Shown here piece by piece: positions 32,238 to 40,082 of a DNA stretch of 57,531 bases. A model generated the notes under the pieces. It was not told the origin of the DNA and ran no database searches. It saw only the letters and a list, made by a program, of their open reading frames with translations. A program made the position numbers and the translations under genes. The stretch comes from a virus, in the IMG/VR virus record IMGVR_UViG_3300027777_000042, positions 1-57,531 of that record; one strand, 5' to 3'. Each line of letters starts with the position of its first letter. The first letter of the stretch is position 1.

Positions 32238-32975
32238 ATGTCTAAAAATCAAGTTGCATTATTCGAAAACGAATTGGAAAAAATGGCTCAAGCTTCTTTG
32301 GAGGCTGAAAAAGGTAGTGCAGGAATTACATTCCTTAGCACTAAAGGTGGCATACTAACTTACAAGGATAATCCTATTGCAGGTAATAGCCTTGAGGTTG
32401 TTGTTATTGCCTCACCTGTTGAAAGGCTTTACTATACAGCTCGTTACGATCCTACAAAGCCTGCAGGTCCTGTGTGTTTTGCCTTAGGTCAAACCATGAC
32501 TGGTTTAAAGCCTAATGTTAACTCAGAGCAAAAACAGTCTGACACTTGTGCTAACTGCCCTAAAGATCAATGGGGTAGTTCAACAACAGGTGGTAAAGGT
32601 AAAGCTTGTGCTGAAAAACGTAGACTTTTAATCGTGACAGCAGATTCCATCGGTTCTATTGATGCAGTTAATATGGCTGAAGTTGCAGCATTACGAGCAC
32701 CAGTGACCTCAGTAAAAGCATTTGCTGTTTATTTGCAAAAGATTGCTAATGCAGTTAAACGTCCACTTTCAGCAGTGGTTACTAAAATTAGTCTTGTGCC
32801 TGATCCAAAAACACAATTCAAACTTGAATTTGATTTTGTTCGTGCAATTGATGATGTTGAAATCATTAAAGCTTTAATCACTAGAGGTGAAAAAGAAATG
32901 ACTAATGCAGTGGAAACTGCTGGTATTGATGATGGTGAAACCACAAATGCCGTTTCTCAGTCAACAAAGTATTAA
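32238..32975 (+). CDS. Putative single-stranded DNA-binding/replication protein (245 aa)
   Basis: Beta-rich N-terminal part (ITFLSTKGGILTYKDNPIAG, LEVVVIASPVERLYYTARYD), then PVCFALGQTMTGLKPNVNSE. A Cys cluster DTCANCPKDQW...GKGKACAEKRRLLIV could hold zinc. Then VKAFAVYLQKIANAVKRPLS and FKLEFDFVRAI. Proteins with this layout lie just before the DNA polymerase in many phages and are taken as OB-fold SSB candidates; I cannot prove it. Two bases from the polymerase start, so co-translated. Confidence 0.5.
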   Translation: MSKNQVALFENELEKMAQASLEAEKGSAGITFLSTKGGILTYKDNPIAGNSLEVVVIASPVERLYYTARYDPTKPAGPVCFALGQTMTGLKPNVNSEQKQSDTCANCPKDQWGSSTTGGKGKACAEKRRLLIVTADSIGSIDAVNMAEVAALRAPVTSVKAFAVYLQKIANAVKRPLSAVVTKISLVPDPKTQFKLEFDFVRAIDDVEIIKALITRGEKEMTNAVETAGIDDGETTNAVSQSTKY

Positions 32976-32976
32976 G

Positions 32977-34797
32977 ATGTCTGATCCTATCTTCCTAGAC
33001 TTTGAAACGGAAGCAATCGGTCCTAGACCTAAATTTTACCCACCAAAACCTGTTGGTTTAGCGGTATTAGATAGGTCTGGACAATTTCAATCCGGTTATT
33101 TTGCATTTGCACATGACACAGGTAATAACTCTAGCTTTAAAGCAGTTAGAGATATTCTTGTGCAGATCTATGAAAGTGGTAGACATATTTGTTTTCATAA
33201 TGCCATGTTTGATATGGCAGTTATTATGGAACATTTTGATCTACCATTTCTTAATCCTATGCGTGTTGAAGATACTTTGGTGTTAGCCTTTTTATATGAT
33301 CCATATGTAAGAAGTTTAGCACTAAAAGAACTTTGTAAGGAATGGTTAGGTGTTCAACCAGAAGAACGTGATGAGCTATTTGAGTGGCTTATTGCTAATA
33401 TTCCTGAAGTTAAAAAGAAACCTAAACAAGCTGGTGCATTTATTGCGCGTGGTCCTGCACAATTGGTTGGTAAATATGCAAATGCAGATGTAAGACTAAC
33501 AGCATTGTTGTATGACTTTACACGTGAAGTACAAGCTACAATGTCCGATGCTTATATTCGTGAAATAACATTGATGCCAATTTTACTTGAAAATTCTAAA
33601 CTTGGTGTTCGTGTTGATCGTGATGGAATGCTTGAATGTCAAACACAGTCATTACATGATATTGGATTATGCGAACAATGGCTTAATACATATTTCAATG
33701 TTTCAGAAATCAATTACAACTCAGGTCAGCAATTGGTTGATTTAATTCAAACCAAAGGTTGTTTTTATGATAATAAACGTTGGCCAAAGAGTGATAAAGG
33801 CACATTACTATCCGATAAAGAAACACTAAAAGACATGATTACCGATGAAGTTCTTGTAACTGTACTTCGGTATCGTGACTTATTGGTTAAACTTAATGGA
33901 ACATATATTGAGCCATGGTTGGAACAGTCAGCATTTAATGGTAGGATTTACACTGAATGGAATACTGTTAGAGGTGAAGTTGGTGGCACAAGAACTGGTA
34001 GATTATCAGCCAAACCAACACTTCAGACTATGCCAACCAAGGAACCTCAGTCTAAACTACCGCCTGAATTGCAAAGTGTTGTATTACCTAGAGTTAGGAA
34101 ATACATACTTCCAGATGAAGGTGATGTGGTTGTTTCAGTGGATTTCCAAGCACAGGAACTTAGACTATTTGCACACTTTGAGGATGGTAAATTAGCAGCA
34201 CAGTACCGTAAAGACCCTAAAGCAGATCTACATGCATTTGCAGCAGGTATTATGTCTGAAAAAGCTGGTAGACCTATCATTAGGGATTATGCAAAGGTTA
34301 TGTCATTTGGCATATTGTATGGTGCAGGGCCTAAAAAGATCAGTGAAATGCTAGGTATTCCATACCCTGAGGCAAAGAACTTAATTGACTTGTACAAGAC
34401 TGAAGTTGCACCTGGTCTTGACAAGATCAATAATGATTTAACCAATAGGTATAGACTTCGTGCACCATTTACCACTATTGGTGGTAGATTGGTGAAAGGT
34501 GAACCACCTAAATTTATCAACGGCAAAATGATGGAATTCGGATTTAAGTCATTAAACACATTGATTCAAGGTTCCGGCGCTGATATGAATAAGAAAGCTA
34601 TGATTGACTATTACAAAACAGCCAAAGATAGCAGACTTCTTTTATCATTACATGATGAACTAATCATTTCAGTCAGAGAAGAGCATGCAGAACGTGAAGC
34701 TGAAAACTTAGCTAATTGCATGCTTAATTGCTTTAAATTAGATGTCCCATTAATTGCTGAACCAAAAATCGGCCGTAACTTTGCAGAGATTAAATAA
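32977..34797 (+). CDS. polA: DNA polymerase, family A with 3'-5' exonuclease domain
   Basis: 606 aa from MSDPIFLDFETEAIG (the longer frame runs into the upstream gene). Exonuclease: LDFETEA (DxE), ICFHNAMFDMAV (Exo II), ANADVRLTALLYDF (Exo III). Polymerase: RTGRLSAKPTLQTMPTK; motif A SVDFQAQELRLFAHF near residue 388; motif B RDYAKVMSFGILYGAG near 440; motif C LLSLHDELIISV near 560. No 5' nuclease domain, as in T7-type polymerases. Replicates the phage genome with the primase-helicase encoded at 25 kb. Motif A has QAQELR where many have SQxELR. Confidence 0.92.
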   Translation: MSDPIFLDFETEAIGPRPKFYPPKPVGLAVLDRSGQFQSGYFAFAHDTGNNSSFKAVRDILVQIYESGRHICFHNAMFDMAVIMEHFDLPFLNPMRVEDTLVLAFLYDPYVRSLALKELCKEWLGVQPEERDELFEWLIANIPEVKKKPKQAGAFIARGPAQLVGKYANADVRLTALLYDFTREVQATMSDAYIREITLMPILLENSKLGVRVDRDGMLECQTQSLHDIGLCEQWLNTYFNVSEINYNSGQQLVDLIQTKGCFYDNKRWPKSDKGTLLSDKETLKDMITDEVLVTVLRYRDLLVKLNGTYIEPWLEQSAFNGRIYTEWNTVRGEVGGTRTGRLSAKPTLQTMPTKEPQSKLPPELQSVVLPRVRKYILPDEGDVVVSVDFQAQELRLFAHFEDGKLAAQYRKDPKADLHAFAAGIMSEKAGRPIIRDYAKVMSFGILYGAGPKKISEMLGIPYPEAKNLIDLYKTEVAPGLDKINNDLTNRYRLRAPFTTIGGRLVKGEPPKFINGKMMEFGFKSLNTLIQGSGADMNKKAMIDYYKTAKDSRLLLSLHDELIISVREEHAEREAENLANCMLNCFKLDVPLIAEPKIGRNFAEIK

Positions 34798-35441
34798 TGC
34801 CATATCCTTATTCATATTCAGCAATCAAAATGTACGAAGAATGTCCATCTAAATACAAATTTAGTCGCATACTTCGATTACCACAACCATCAGGACCTGC
34901 AGCAGAACGTGGCACAATGATTCATGCAGAGATTGAAAATGCTATTAAAGGTGGATTAGATCTTTTGTCCGATGAGATTATGCATTTGGCTAATAGCATT
35001 AAAGTATGGAAAGAAAATGGTGCACAATCAGAGATGAAATTCTCTGTTGATAAACATTGGAATGCTATTCCTTATGATGACCCAATGTCAATGTTTCGTG
35101 GTGTAATTGATTTGTATCTTGAACATGAAGATAAAGCAGTTGTAATTGACTTTAAAACAGGTAAAGATAGAGATTATTCCGACCAGATACGTGTGTATTC
35201 AGCTGTTATTTTAGCAACTAAAACACATATATCAGAAGTAAAAAATATCATTGAGTTTATTGATCTTAAAAAGACTAAAGAATATCCTACAATTAAACGC
35301 GAAGACTTAAGTAGTCTTAAATCATTAATGGTTGGTAGAATTCTTGCGCCAGAAAAAGATAACATCTTTGCACCAAATCCAAATCAGTTTTGCAAATGGT
35401 GTCATTACCGTAAAGATAATGGAGGACCTTGCAAATGGTAA
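34797..35441 (+). CDS. Cas4/RecB-like PD-(D/E)XK nuclease with four-cysteine Fe-S site
   Basis: 214 aa. One Cys near the start (YSYSAIKMYEECPSKYKFSR) and three at the end (FCKWCHYRKDNGGPCKW) give the C...CxxC...C iron-sulfur arrangement of Cas4/AddB-type nucleases. The catalytic core is RGTMIHAEIENAIKGG (His), FRGVIDLYLEHEDKAVVIDF and KTGKDRDYSDQIRVYSAV (DxxxxxxDFKTG, Q). Likely a 5' or 3' exonuclease for recombination or DNA end processing, next to the polymerase. ATG overlaps the polymerase stop. Confidence 0.82.
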   Translation: MPYPYSYSAIKMYEECPSKYKFSRILRLPQPSGPAAERGTMIHAEIENAIKGGLDLLSDEIMHLANSIKVWKENGAQSEMKFSVDKHWNAIPYDDPMSMFRGVIDLYLEHEDKAVVIDFKTGKDRDYSDQIRVYSAVILATKTHISEVKNIIEFIDLKKTKEYPTIKREDLSSLKSLMVGRILAPEKDNIFAPNPNQFCKWCHYRKDNGGPCKW

Positions 35442-35581
35442 ATGCACCTGCACCATCAAAAGATACTGCACTTTTTTTGGCAGAATATTATTGGAATAAT
35501 AAGCAGCCTCAACGTAGTTGGGATTGGCTATTTGTTTGGGGGTTTTATGACCTATGGCTTTGGGAGTACTGGGATGACTAA
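35435..35581 (+). CDS. Tryptophan-rich miniprotein (48 aa)
   Basis: Starts inside the nuclease stop codon region with GGAGG 9 nt upstream, and ends 8 nt inside the next gene. The product MVNAPAPSKDTALFLAEYYW and NNKQPQRSWDWLFVWGFYDL-WLWEYWDD has seven Trp and several Tyr/Phe in its C-terminal half. Overlaps at both ends and a good ribosome site support it as a real gene. Probably amphipathic or membrane-surface; function unknown. Confidence 0.55.
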   Translation: MVNAPAPSKDTALFLAEYYWNNKQPQRSWDWLFVWGFYDLWLWEYWDD

Positions 35582-35945
35582 AGACGAAGCATTACAAATG
35601 GCGCTTAAGTTTATTGAACGTGTCAACAAAGATGCGTGGATATTGGAAGACTTTGAACCGCAGATGTACGAAGCAATCACCGCTATCAAAGAAGCACTAG
35701 AAACAAAAGATGATCCTGTGGCGATAGTCATATCCGAATCAAGGGCAAACGTAACGCATTCTTGGTGGCATGAGCCTGCATTGCCTATTGGTACAAATCT
35801 CTACACATCACCACAATGCACATGGGTAGGACTGACAGAAGAAGATTTAAAACCAATATGTGATGAATGGCGTATTGTTTATGGCGCATGGATAAACGAC
35901 TTTGCCAGAGACATTGAAGCCAAACTAAAGGAAAAGAACACATGA
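35574..35945 (+). CDS. Small accessory protein with WVGLT/AKLKEKN tail (123 aa)
   Basis: Start MTKDEALQMALKFIERVN has GGGAG 7 nt upstream; the longer frame (44 more residues) reads the Trp-rich gene in another phase. Layout: N-terminal helix ending EAITAIKEALETKD, a variable Pro/His middle (SWWHEPALPIGTNLYTSP), then TWVGLTEEDLKPICDEW and a terminal IEAKLKEKNT. I associate this modular type with phages of Betaproteobacteria. The next gene ends with the same tail module. Function unknown. Confidence 0.6.
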   Translation: MTKDEALQMALKFIERVNKDAWILEDFEPQMYEAITAIKEALETKDDPVAIVISESRANVTHSWWHEPALPIGTNLYTSPQCTWVGLTEEDLKPICDEWRIVYGAWINDFARDIEAKLKEKNT

Positions 35946-36313
35946 ATAGAACTGTTTGCCCCAATGGGATGGTTGATACTTGTTGCGAAAACTACGATAA
36001 CTGCACTCTTTCTTACTACGATAAAGATGCGGAAATCAAACGGCTCAATGAAAAGATTGAGTTTCTTGCCCGAACCAATATGCTATACAGCGATTGGGAG
36101 CATCGGGAAACGCAGGTGACTAGCGAATTAATTCGCAAAGGTATTGAAGAACACAAAATCAATATTGAGTTACGAGCAGAGATTGAAAGCCTTAAACAAC
36201 GCACATGGGTAGGACTCACAGATGAGGATAAACAAAAATTAGCCACAGAGCAACACGATTGGGAAAGTTTATATTTTGCGGTTCAAGCCAAACTCAAGGA
36301 GAAGAACACATGA
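35942..36313 (+). CDS. Coiled-coil accessory protein with the same WVGLT/AKLKEKN tail (123 aa)
   Basis: Residues 1-30 contain VCPNGMVDTCCENYDNCTLS, a short Cys-rich head. Residues 28-95 form a coiled coil (YDKDAEIKRLNEKIEFLART, IEEHKINIELRAEIESLKQR). The last 35 residues (TWVGLTDEDKQKLATEQHDW, VQAKLKEKNT) match the tail of the gene just upstream. The shared tail at the ends of adjacent genes suggests module duplication. ATGA overlap with the upstream gene. Confidence 0.55.
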   Translation: MNRTVCPNGMVDTCCENYDNCTLSYYDKDAEIKRLNEKIEFLARTNMLYSDWEHRETQVTSELIRKGIEEHKINIELRAEIESLKQRTWVGLTDEDKQKLATEQHDWESLYFAVQAKLKEKNT

Positions 36314-36507
36314 TTGAAATAACACCAATCAATCGTAAAAGAACTAAACGTGTGACTATTGACGTTCCAACAGAAATTGACAGGATTCGTGATCGTCTTC
36401 AAGATGACTATGGCGTTAAGATGACTTATGTACAAGTGTTTAGATTCTTAATTCACTTTTACATGCAAAGAGCCAATGAGCCAAAAACAAGATGGAAAGG
36501 ATTGTAA
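36310..36507 (+). CDS. Ribbon-helix-helix-like small protein (65 aa)
   Basis: Start at MIEITPINRKRTKRVTIDVP in ATGA overlap with the previous stop. VTIDVPTEIDRIRDRLQDDY followed by VKMTYVQVFRFLIHFYMQRA has the strand-helix-helix form of RHH DNA-binding proteins, with a basic N-terminal arm. It is a candidate regulator of the GTTTAC-N4-GTAAAC operators or of its own operon. No other evidence. The stop overlaps the nuclease start (TAATG). Confidence 0.55.
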   Translation: MIEITPINRKRTKRVTIDVPTEIDRIRDRLQDDYGVKMTYVQVFRFLIHFYMQRANEPKTRWKGL

Positions 36508-36905
36508 TGCTTGAGAGACAACTTGAGCGTTTTTTCAGTCAAGAATGCAAAAGGCTTAATATTGCAACCATTAAATTGCATTTACGCTTTTCAACAGGAT
36601 GGCCAGATCGTTTGATCATCTTAAACAAAAAAGTATGGTGGATAGAACTTAAAACTTTAACTGGTTCACTTAGTCCTAGACAACATGCAGTTCATGACAC
36701 ACTAAAAAGTCTAAACCACAAAGTACTTGTACTAAGAACAAAAGAGGAAATCACAAATGTATTGGAATCCGCATCCTTATCAAATGAAAGCAGTTCAGTT
36801 TCTAGTCGAAAACGGATCAGGTCAACTGTGGCTGGATCCAGGACTAGGAAAGACAAGTATAACATTACAGGCATTGAAGATCTTGAGGGCGGCAAAAGCA
36901 ATTAA
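36507..36905 (+). CDS. VRR-NUC type PD-(D/E)XK nuclease with overprinted tail
   Basis: 132 aa. Core residues about 1-85: LERQLERFFSQECKRLNIAT, then FSTGWPDRLIILNKKVWWIE-LKTLTGSLSPRQ, with the WPDR...WIELK catalytic pattern, and HDTLKSLNHKVLVLRTKEEI. VRR-NUC proteins are structure-specific nucleases, often beside a SNF2 helicase as here. The family fold should end near residue 87; the remaining 45-49 residues are Ser/Arg-rich and overlap the helicase gene out of frame by 149 nt. AAAGGA precedes ATG 36507. Confidence 0.8.
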   Translation: MLERQLERFFSQECKRLNIATIKLHLRFSTGWPDRLIILNKKVWWIELKTLTGSLSPRQHAVHDTLKSLNHKVLVLRTKEEITNVLESASLSNESSSVSSRKRIRSTVAGSRTRKDKYNITGIEDLEGGKSN

Positions 36906-38130
36906 CAAAGTGCTTATTCTTGCGCCATTAAGACCAACATATGCTGTTTGGCCTGAAGAAATCAATAAGTGGGATAACTTTAATGATTTAACTATTAGTA
37001 TTTTGCATGGGCCAAATAAAGATCATCGACATGGTGATAAGTCTTTTATCCATGTTATTAATTTTGAAGGTCTACAATGGTTAGCTAAAAAGAATCATTT
37101 CCCATATGATGCTTTAATTGTTGATGAAATAAGCTATTTAAAAAATACTAGAACAGAACGGTTTAAAGCACTTTCACCAATGCTAAATAACTTTAAGCGT
37201 AGATTCGGTTTAACTGGTTCACCTGCACCAAACAGTCTAATGGATGTGTTTGGACCACAATTAGTTATTGACCGTGGTGCAACATTTGGTAAGTACATTA
37301 CACATTTTAGAACAGCATATTTCCATCCAACTGGATACGGTGGCTATGAATGGGCGTTAAAGGTAAATGCCGATAAAGAAATATATGAAAAACTTGCAAA
37401 TAAAGTTTTACGTATGAAAGCAGAAGACTATCTTGACATGCCTGAGCTAATTACAAATAAAGTCCATGTAACTTTACCTGCAAAAATAAAAGTTATGTAT
37501 AAACAATTAGAAGATAAATTGCTATTGGATATTAATGACAATAAAGTTACAGCATCCACGGCTGCAGTTGCCGTCGGAAAATGTCAGCAAATAGCTAATG
37601 GTGCAATTTATCTAGATGGTGAAGATAAAGACATACAAATTTTACATGATGAAAAAATAAACGCAGTTTTAGAACTTATTGAAGGTATGAATGGCAAACC
37701 ATGTTTAATTGGTTATCATTTTAGACATGATTTAATTAGATTACAAAAAGCTTTTCCTAATGCACCATTTATTGGATCAGGTATTACAGGAAAAGAAATG
37801 CAAACAATTATTGATGATTGGAATCAGGGTAAACATCCAGTTTTACTAGCACATCCGCAAAGTGCTGGTCACGGATTAAACCTACAAGGTTCTGGTCATG
37901 CAGTTATATGGTTTAGCAATACTTGGTCCTTGGAAATCTATGAACAGTTTATCCGACGTTTATGGCGCCAAGGACAGAGGAATAACATAATTGTTCATCA
38001 AGTTATTGCTAAAGATACTATTGATGAAGCTATCGTTGCAGCCACAAGCCGTAAAGATAAATCGCAACAAGCTTTGATGAATGCCATTAAAGACTATGCG
38101 AATAGAGAAACTATTTTAGAAATAAGTTAA
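36757..38130 (+). CDS. SNF2-family DEAD-like helicase
   Basis: 457 aa. Motif Q/I: HPYQMKAVQFLVENGSGQLW-LDPGLGKTSITLQALK; motif Ia ILAPLRPTYAVWPEEI; motif II ALIVDEISYLKN (DE-x-x form); motif III FGLTGSPAPNSLMDVFGPQL; motif V LLAHPQSAGHGLNLQGSGHA and motif VI YEQFIRRLWRQGQRNN. A translocase/helicase for phage DNA repair or recombination, paired with the VRR-NUC nuclease. Start has GAGG 9 nt upstream although the nuclease frame continues across it. Complete family length for phage SNF2 proteins. Confidence 0.9.
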   Translation: MYWNPHPYQMKAVQFLVENGSGQLWLDPGLGKTSITLQALKILRAAKAINKVLILAPLRPTYAVWPEEINKWDNFNDLTISILHGPNKDHRHGDKSFIHVINFEGLQWLAKKNHFPYDALIVDEISYLKNTRTERFKALSPMLNNFKRRFGLTGSPAPNSLMDVFGPQLVIDRGATFGKYITHFRTAYFHPTGYGGYEWALKVNADKEIYEKLANKVLRMKAEDYLDMPELITNKVHVTLPAKIKVMYKQLEDKLLLDINDNKVTASTAAVAVGKCQQIANGAIYLDGEDKDIQILHDEKINAVLELIEGMNGKPCLIGYHFRHDLIRLQKAFPNAPFIGSGITGKEMQTIIDDWNQGKHPVLLAHPQSAGHGLNLQGSGHAVIWFSNTWSLEIYEQFIRRLWRQGQRNNIIVHQVIAKDTIDEAIVAATSRKDKSQQALMNAIKDYANRETILEIS

Positions 38131-38201
38131 GTAAACTGTTTACTTACATCAAAAACATGTTATAATTAAACTGTTTACTCAAGTAAACGCTTAACTTTCT
38201 A
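38129..38201 (+). promoter_or_regulatory. Promoter-operator cassette B with leader motif
   Basis: First operator AAGTAAAC-T-GTTTACTT (38129-38145), a perfect palindrome covering the -35 TTTACT (38139-38144). Spacer 16 nt, extended -10 TGTTATAAT (hexamer 38161-38166), then 6 nt and a second dyad GTTTACT-CA-AGTAAAC (38173-38188). The leader motif CTTAACTTTCTA is at 38190-38201, 18 nt before the ATG. Same spacings as cassette A and clearly a duplicate; two operators would give tighter repression here. Confidence 0.82.
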
Positions 38202-38219
38202 AACTTCAAAGGAACTAAA

Positions 38220-38498
38220 ATGGTAATTACTACAAGATCAATCATAAAATCAGCTATGGCAATCGATGAATTAGCTTACACACTGGATAATATTTCCGCT
38301 GATGATAAAAAGAACATCGAAGATTATACAGATTCAGAAATCTTGCATGAAGCTAATTACGTTTTAAGTTTGTTTATTTCCCCACATGAATCACATTGGA
38401 ATGCAGAAGATTTGCGTGGCGAAAATGGTTTAACCCAGCAAAAGTGGGCTAAAGCACAAGTTCGCAAACTTCAATCATTCATCAAAAAATATAGTTAA
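38220..38498 (+). CDS. Small acidic protein under cassette B promoter (92 aa)
   Basis: AAAGGA lies 7 nt upstream. Helical, acidic: TRSIIKSAMAIDELAYTLDN, then DDKKNIEDYTDSEILHEANY and LTQQKWAKAQVRKLQSFIKK. No known family. Like the gene after cassette A it is small, acidic and first after an operator-controlled promoter, so the pair may have related regulatory roles, but they share no clear sequence. Confidence 0.55.
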   Translation: MVITTRSIIKSAMAIDELAYTLDNISADDKKNIEDYTDSEILHEANYVLSLFISPHESHWNAEDLRGENGLTQQKWAKAQVRKLQSFIKKYS

Positions 38499-38505
38499 AC
38501 AACTG

Positions 38506-38517
38506 CCCCTTCGGGGG
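38506..38517. other. UUCG tetraloop hairpin after the cassette B gene
   Basis: CCCC-TTCG-GGGG in the 35-bp gap between two genes. Only two T follow, so it is a poor intrinsic terminator. It may stabilise the upstream message or be a partial attenuator that separates the regulated small gene from the metabolic genes behind it. Confidence 0.6.
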
Positions 38518-38533
38518 TTCAAAGGAAACAATC

Positions 38534-38995
38534 ATGAAACCCATAAGTCGACAACCTCGTGTTTATATTGCAAGTCCATTCTTTAATCCGTATGAAGTAT
38601 CTATCATAGAACAAATTAAAGATGTACTAGCTAAAAATGCATTAACATTTTTCAGCCCTAAGGATGATATGTTATACAACCCGGACACAATGAAACCTGC
38701 TGATGTGTTAAAGGTTAACATTGATGCATTGTACTCAACTGATTTAACTGTTTGTGTCACCGATGGAAAAGATCCTGGTACATTATTTGAAGCAGGTTGG
38801 TGTTATGCTCAAGGTGTACCTATTATTTATGTGTGGCTAACCGGTAAAAAAGATCAAAAGTTTAATTTAGTCCTTGCTGCATCTGGTGCAGTTGTCCGCT
38901 CAATTAACCAATTGGATATAGCCATTAAAGAAATCAAGCAGTCAGGTGCATTTGAACTTAAAGTATGGGATGATAAGGAGATTAAGTATGAGTAA
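38534..38995 (+). CDS. Nucleoside 2-deoxyribosyltransferase-like protein
   Basis: 153 aa. Family pattern: RVYIASPFFNPYEVSIIEQI (first strand and loop), FFSPKDDMLYNPDTMKPADV, NIDALYSTDLTVCVTDGKDP, and GTLFEAGWCYAQGVPIIYVW carrying the catalytic Glu (GTxFEAG). Ends with FNLVLAASGAVV. These enzymes move deoxyribose between bases or hydrolyse deoxynucleoside (mono)phosphates. Together with MazG-like, deaminase, HD and ThyX-like genes it makes a deoxynucleotide salvage set. Confidence 0.82.
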   Translation: MKPISRQPRVYIASPFFNPYEVSIIEQIKDVLAKNALTFFSPKDDMLYNPDTMKPADVLKVNIDALYSTDLTVCVTDGKDPGTLFEAGWCYAQGVPIIYVWLTGKKDQKFNLVLAASGAVVRSINQLDIAIKEIKQSGAFELKVWDDKEIKYE

Positions 38996-39155
38996 GACCA
39001 AACAAGAAGTCAGGGATGAAATCAATGAATTGTATGGCGCAATAATGGCATTAGGTACAGCTATGCAGCATATACATGACTTGCAGACAGAAAAAACAAA
39101 ACAAATGTTTGCATTAAATCAAATGATTAAAGATATGAAAGATCATGATGAATGA
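38988..39155 (+). CDS. Small helical protein (55 aa)
   Basis: Start MSKTKQEVRDEINELYGAIM has AAGGAG 8 nt upstream; a longer frame overlapping the previous gene has no ribosome site. One long helix with ALGTAMQHIHDLQTEKTKQM and NQMIKDMKDHDE, probably a coiled coil. Overlaps its neighbours by 8 and 11 nt. Function unknown. Confidence 0.55.
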   Translation: MSKTKQEVRDEINELYGAIMALGTAMQHIHDLQTEKTKQMFALNQMIKDMKDHDE

Positions 39156-39660
39156 ACAGTATGAAAAGTTCTTCATGGATAGTTATACATTAGAGCACAC
39201 AAAGCGGTACAGTATGAAACCTGTACTGCTACAAGAAAGTGTGGCAACACATAGTTATTTTGTGGCTTTAGCTGTATTACTACTCCGTAATGACTATAAG
39301 TTTGACGTGGATAAGGCAATTAAGATTGCTTTGTGCCATGACTTACCTGAGATGTATATATCTGATGTAAACCATATGGTCAAGAAGCAGTTTCCTAATG
39401 TTGCTAAAGCATTAAAAGAAGCTGAAGAACAAATTGCCAATGATATGCCATGGCATGTTTCAATGTGGATTAGGGAATATAACTCAGACACACCAGAAGC
39501 CTTGGCAGTACATTATGCTGATGCACTACAATGTAAGCAATATGCTGACAATGAAATTCAACTGGGGAACCAGGGATACATGACTGATGTGTACCGTAAT
39601 AGTTGTAGAAGACTATACGAACTTGAGCAAAAACTTAAACCTTATAAGGTGGTTCCATGA
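39145..39660 (+). CDS. HD-domain 5'-deoxynucleotidase-like protein (YfbR type)
   Basis: 171 aa. The HD metal site reads KPVLLQESVATHSYFVALAV (first His), KIALCHDLPEMYISDVNHMV (HD and further acidic residues), and DTPEALAVHYADALQCKQYA (last Asp). N terminus HTKRYSMKPVLLQESVATHS fits YfbR. YfbR enzymes remove the 5' phosphate from dNMPs. In the phage it may balance dUMP/dCMP pools for the ThyX-like enzyme. Two adjacent ATG codons at the start. Confidence 0.78.
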   Translation: MMNEQYEKFFMDSYTLEHTKRYSMKPVLLQESVATHSYFVALAVLLLRNDYKFDVDKAIKIALCHDLPEMYISDVNHMVKKQFPNVAKALKEAEEQIANDMPWHVSMWIREYNSDTPEALAVHYADALQCKQYADNEIQLGNQGYMTDVYRNSCRRLYELEQKLKPYKVVP

Positions 39661-40082
39661 CAACGACAGATCAAATTTTACAACAGAGAGGCGCAATTTA
39701 CGGTGATTTTTTTGAAGGGATAACATTGGAATCAAACGTTCTTAATGAAATATGTGTTAGGTATGAATCACATCATGGTGAATCATTACCTATGGAGTAC
39801 TATTTATTCTTTTCAAAGATCGTTATGAAATTATCTAGGCTGGCCATCACACCAGACCATATAGATAGTTGGGTAGATATTGCAGGTTATGCAAGGTTAG
39901 TAGAAATTCATTTAACAACACTTCAAGGGGAAAATAATGCCAAAAGTCAACAAAGATCAGATGCCGAATCTACAGAAGATGCACACGGAGATCAAATTTC
40001 ACAAGAAACCGGATCCGATAAACTTCATGAACCAACTAGAAAATATCAACGTAAAGATAGTGGGAGCACCATCGATACCTGA
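39657..40082 (+). CDS. DUF6378-like small protein with overprinted tail
   Basis: 141 aa. MTTTDQILQQRGAIYGDFFE, IVMKLSRLAITPDHIDSWVD and IAGYARLVEIH follow the DUF6378 pattern (short helical phage protein, function unknown). This conserved part ends near residue 90. The last 49 residues (KSQQRSDAESTEDAHGDQIS, EPTRKYQRKDSGSTIDT) are polar and lie out of frame over the start of the ThyX-like gene for 146 nt. ATGA overlap with the HD gene. Confidence 0.7.
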   Translation: MTTTDQILQQRGAIYGDFFEGITLESNVLNEICVRYESHHGESLPMEYYLFFSKIVMKLSRLAITPDHIDSWVDIAGYARLVEIHLTTLQGENNAKSQQRSDAESTEDAHGDQISQETGSDKLHEPTRKYQRKDSGSTIDT

